From Massilibacteroides sp. (GTDB lineage: Bacteria; Bacteroidota; Bacteroidia; Bacteroidales; Tannerellaceae), in the NCBI RefSeq assembly GCF_028705895.1, contig NZ_JAQWCQ010000041.1, forward strand, positions 1-32,571: a stretch of 32,571 bases of DNA, read 5' to 3'. The notes below the pieces were generated by a model that saw only the letters and a list, made by a program, of their open reading frames with translations, ran no database searches and had not been told where the DNA came from. Below are positions 30,447 through 32,571 of this stretch, one piece after another (positions within the stretch are counted from its first letter, which is position 1; every line of letters starts with the position of its first letter). The position numbers were made by a program, and so were the translations under genes.

Positions 30447-32571
30447 ATGGGCAGATTAGTAATTCTTCTTTTAACGGTACTTTTGTTGGGGCAAATAATT
30501 CCTGTAAAAGCGCAAATAGTATCTTCTGAGATGAAAGAGGTACTTTCTAAGAGTTTAGATTCTCTTTTACGAAAAGATCTGGCAATTGGGAAAATTTCAA
30601 TTGATTCGATGTTTGTTTCTGATCGCAAAAAACAAATACGGGTATATGCAAATGAGAATTGCTCGTATGTGCCTTTTCGTCCGGAAAAAATTCAGGAAAT
30701 ATATCACCTGATCCAATCTCTATTACCTAAAGAACAGGCTAAATACAAAAAAGAGTTATATACAGACGGACAGCGAATAGAAGATCTTGTTCCTCTTCTC
30801 TACAAGAGTAAAAAAGAACAACGTAGGAGCAACACGTTCACCAACAAGAAAGGAACGCCATTGATCAGTCGCCTATCTACGTCTAACCATCCTGATGCAG
30901 GTTTACAAAATAAGCACATCGCACTGTGGCAGAGTCACGGATATTATTATGAATCTAAATTAGCACGATGGGAATGGCAACGGGCACGTATCTTTCAAAC
31001 GGTAGAAGATTTATATACGCAATCGTATGTACTTCCTTTCTTAGTTCCCATGCTTGAGAATGCAGGTGCAACAGTATTGATTCCTCGTGAACGGGATGTA
31101 CAAAAGCACGAAGTAATCGTTGACAATGACAGAATACTTAAAGGGGGTTCAATCTATACGGAACAGAACGGAGACAAGGAATGGATTGACGGAAATGGAA
31201 GTGGCTTCGCTCATCTGCAAGAGACGTATAAGGATTTTGAAAATCCCTTTGCGGACGGAACCTTCAGGCAAACGAACTCTATTAGGAAAGGTAAGGAAAG
31301 TCTGAGTGAATGGATCCCGAACATTCCCGAGAAAGGTTCATACGCTGTTTATGTTTCTTATAAAACGGTAAAAAACAGTACGGAAGACGCATTATACACT
31401 GTATTTCACCAAGGGGGCAGTTCGCAATTCCGCGTCAACCAACGAATGGGTGGCGGCACATGGATTTATTTAGGTCATTTCAGTTTTGATGAGGGACAGA
31501 ATCAGTCGGGAAAGGTCGTTCTTTCAAACATCTCTTCCAAGGCTGGGAGAATAGTTACAGCAGACGGTGTTAAATTCGGTGGCGGATACGGCAATATTGC
31601 TCGGAGGGTTACTTCAGACAGTATGGCCTCCAATAATATCAAAAGCTCAGATAACCAGACGGTACAAGAAGTAAAGAAATTGCCGGCTATAGATTATCCC
31701 TATGAGACGAGCGGGTATCCACGTTTTACGGAAGCCGCCCGTTACTGGATGCAATGGGCTGGTGTGCCCGATAGTATTTACTCGGACAGCCAAGGATTGA
31801 ATGATTATACCGACGACTATAAATCACGTGGGAAGTGGGTAAATTATATATCCGGAGGTTCTGCTGCAAATCCGGAACAACCGGGATTAAATATACCTAT
31901 TGACATGGCATTTGCTTTCCATTCGGATGCAGGAACAACATGGAATGACTCTATTATTGGTACGTTAGGTATTTTCTGTACCGCATCCGAAAATGAAGTT
32001 TTTGCGAACAAAGCATCTCGTTACGCGTCCCGTGACTTGACAGATCTCATACAGTCTGCTATCGTGAATGATATCCGCGCTTTGTATGAACCGGAGTGGA
32101 ATAGAAGAGGAATGTGGAATAAATCTTATTTTGAAGCCCGTGTACCGAATGTGCCAACCATGTTATTAGAATTGCTTTCACACCAGAACTTTGCAGATAT
32201 GCGCTATGGCTTAGATCCGAGATTTCGTTTTACCGTAAGCCGTTCTATTTATAAAGGGATACTCCGGTTTATTGCTTCGCAGTATAAGGAAGAATATGTT
32301 GTTCTGCCTTTACCTGTCGATCATATGAGCCTTCGCTTTCTATCTGATGATGAAGTAGAACTAAGCTGGCAGCCCGTTGAAGATCCGCTTGAGCCTACAG
32401 CTAAAGCGGACAATTATATTATTTATACTCGCAGAGGGGATAGCGATTTCGATAACGGACGATTAATACAAGGAAACAAATTCCGTACTAAGCAGTCTCC
32501 GGGAGTCATCTACAGTTATAAGGTAACAGCCATAAACCAGGGAGGGGAAAGTTTCCCTTCTGAGATTCTTT
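30447..32571 (+). CDS. N-acetylmuramoyl-L-alanine amidase split by a golvesin-like domain (3' end beyond window)
   Basis: The frame is open for 708 codons to the window edge, so the gene is partial. A signal peptide is present (VILLLTVLLLGQIIPVKAQ, cleavage near 22). Four residues line up with zinc amidases of the Amidase_3 family: H164 (WQSHGYYYE), E187 (QTVEDLYT), H492 (FHSDAG) and E575 (TMLLELLSHQN). The family removes stem peptides by cutting the MurNAc-L-alanine bond. About 300 residues separate the second and third of these. They include a golvesin-like beta-sandwich (about 265-382, with YAVYVSYK, YTVFHQGG, GTWIYLGHFSF, ADGVKFGGG). A fibronectin type III domain begins near 630. Databases often label such proteins xanthan lyase because of the golvesin part. 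It is co-transcribed with the GH9 gene, separated by 2 bases. Confidence 0.85.
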   Translation, partial: MGRLVILLLTVLLLGQIIPVKAQIVSSEMKEVLSKSLDSLLRKDLAIGKISIDSMFVSDRKKQIRVYANENCSYVPFRPEKIQEIYHLIQSLLPKEQAKYKKELYTDGQRIEDLVPLLYKSKKEQRRSNTFTNKKGTPLISRLSTSNHPDAGLQNKHIALWQSHGYYYESKLARWEWQRARIFQTVEDLYTQSYVLPFLVPMLENAGATVLIPRERDVQKHEVIVDNDRILKGGSIYTEQNGDKEWIDGNGSGFAHLQETYKDFENPFADGTFRQTNSIRKGKESLSEWIPNIPEKGSYAVYVSYKTVKNSTEDALYTVFHQGGSSQFRVNQRMGGGTWIYLGHFSFDEGQNQSGKVVLSNISSKAGRIVTADGVKFGGGYGNIARRVTSDSMASNNIKSSDNQTVQEVKKLPAIDYPYETSGYPRFTEAARYWMQWAGVPDSIYSDSQGLNDYTDDYKSRGKWVNYISGGSAANPEQPGLNIPIDMAFAFHSDAGTTWNDSIIGTLGIFCTASENEVFANKASRYASRDLTDLIQSAIVNDIRALYEPEWNRRGMWNKSYFEARVPNVPTMLLELLSHQNFADMRYGLDPRFRFTVSRSIYKGILRFIASQYKEEYVVLPLPVDHMSLRFLSDDEVELSWQPVEDPLEPTAKADNYIIYTRRGDSDFDNGRLIQGNKFRTKQSPGVIYSYKVTAINQGGESFPSEIL

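Noticed and set aside
30230-30628. Minus-strand reading frame spanning the GH9/amidase junction
   Set aside because: It is antisense to two well-supported genes and shows no family resemblance.

Overview
The window comes from the chromosome of a gut or oral Bacteroidota, most likely order Bacteroidales and probably close to Parabacteroides or Tannerella. The evidence is a SusC/SusD pair, Bacteroidota-type -7 promoter boxes (TAnnTTTG) in front of many genes, a lack of Shine-Dalgarno sites, many lipoprotein signals, a clostripain-type C11 peptidase and a NamZ/SpoIID/symporter muropeptide cluster. I see no rRNA, tRNA, CRISPR array, insertion sequence or phage gene.

Layout. (1) 160-2218: a compact, A/T-rich two-gene restriction-modification module (beta-class DNA methyltransferase, then a probable MjaI-type endonuclease). 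It ends in a 46-bp perfect palindrome shared with the convergent asd gene. (2) 2233-8326: asd; a secreted lamin-tail-domain protein; and a minus-strand pair encoding a DigH-like GHL10 glycosyl hydrolase lipoprotein and a C11 cysteine peptidase lipoprotein. (3) 8512-12194: a BlaI-type repressor, a BlaR1-like M56 membrane peptidase carrying two TonB C-terminal domains, and a periplasmic TPR protein, behind two perfect BlaI-type operators. (4) 12419-16114: a YegP-like DUF1508 protein, hflX, and a DUF4954 left-handed beta-helix protein. (5) 16344-18191: a biotin-dependent oxaloacetate decarboxylase/pyruvate carboxylase alpha-type subunit. (6) 18462 to the right edge: a large divergent polysaccharide-utilisation-like locus. 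Its minus arm is susC, susD, namZ (exo-muramidase), a sodium:solute symporter and a SpoIID/LytB protein. Its plus arm is a GH9 protein and an N-acetylmuramoyl-L-alanine amidase split by a golvesin-like insertion, which runs off the window.

The most interesting system is region 6. It reads as a dedicated peptidoglycan-foraging locus. The amidase would strip stem peptides, the GH9 protein and NamZ would shorten the denuded glycan and release MurNAc, SusCD would bring glycan fragments across the outer membrane, and the symporter would carry the product into the cytoplasm. No MurNAc kinase or etherase (MurK/MurQ) is visible, and no local regulator is seen. The roughly 860 bp between the two arms carry three 21-bp-phased copies of ATAAAGGATA. 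A 28-base stretch there is identical to one inside a 40-bp palindrome at 16209-16248.

Other points of note: the methyltransferase ends in what looks like a catalytically dead staphylococcal-nuclease-fold domain; asd and the lamin-tail gene appear to start from face-to-face promoters with a paired inverted repeat; and the methyltransferase and hflX appear to be transcribed with essentially no 5' leader.
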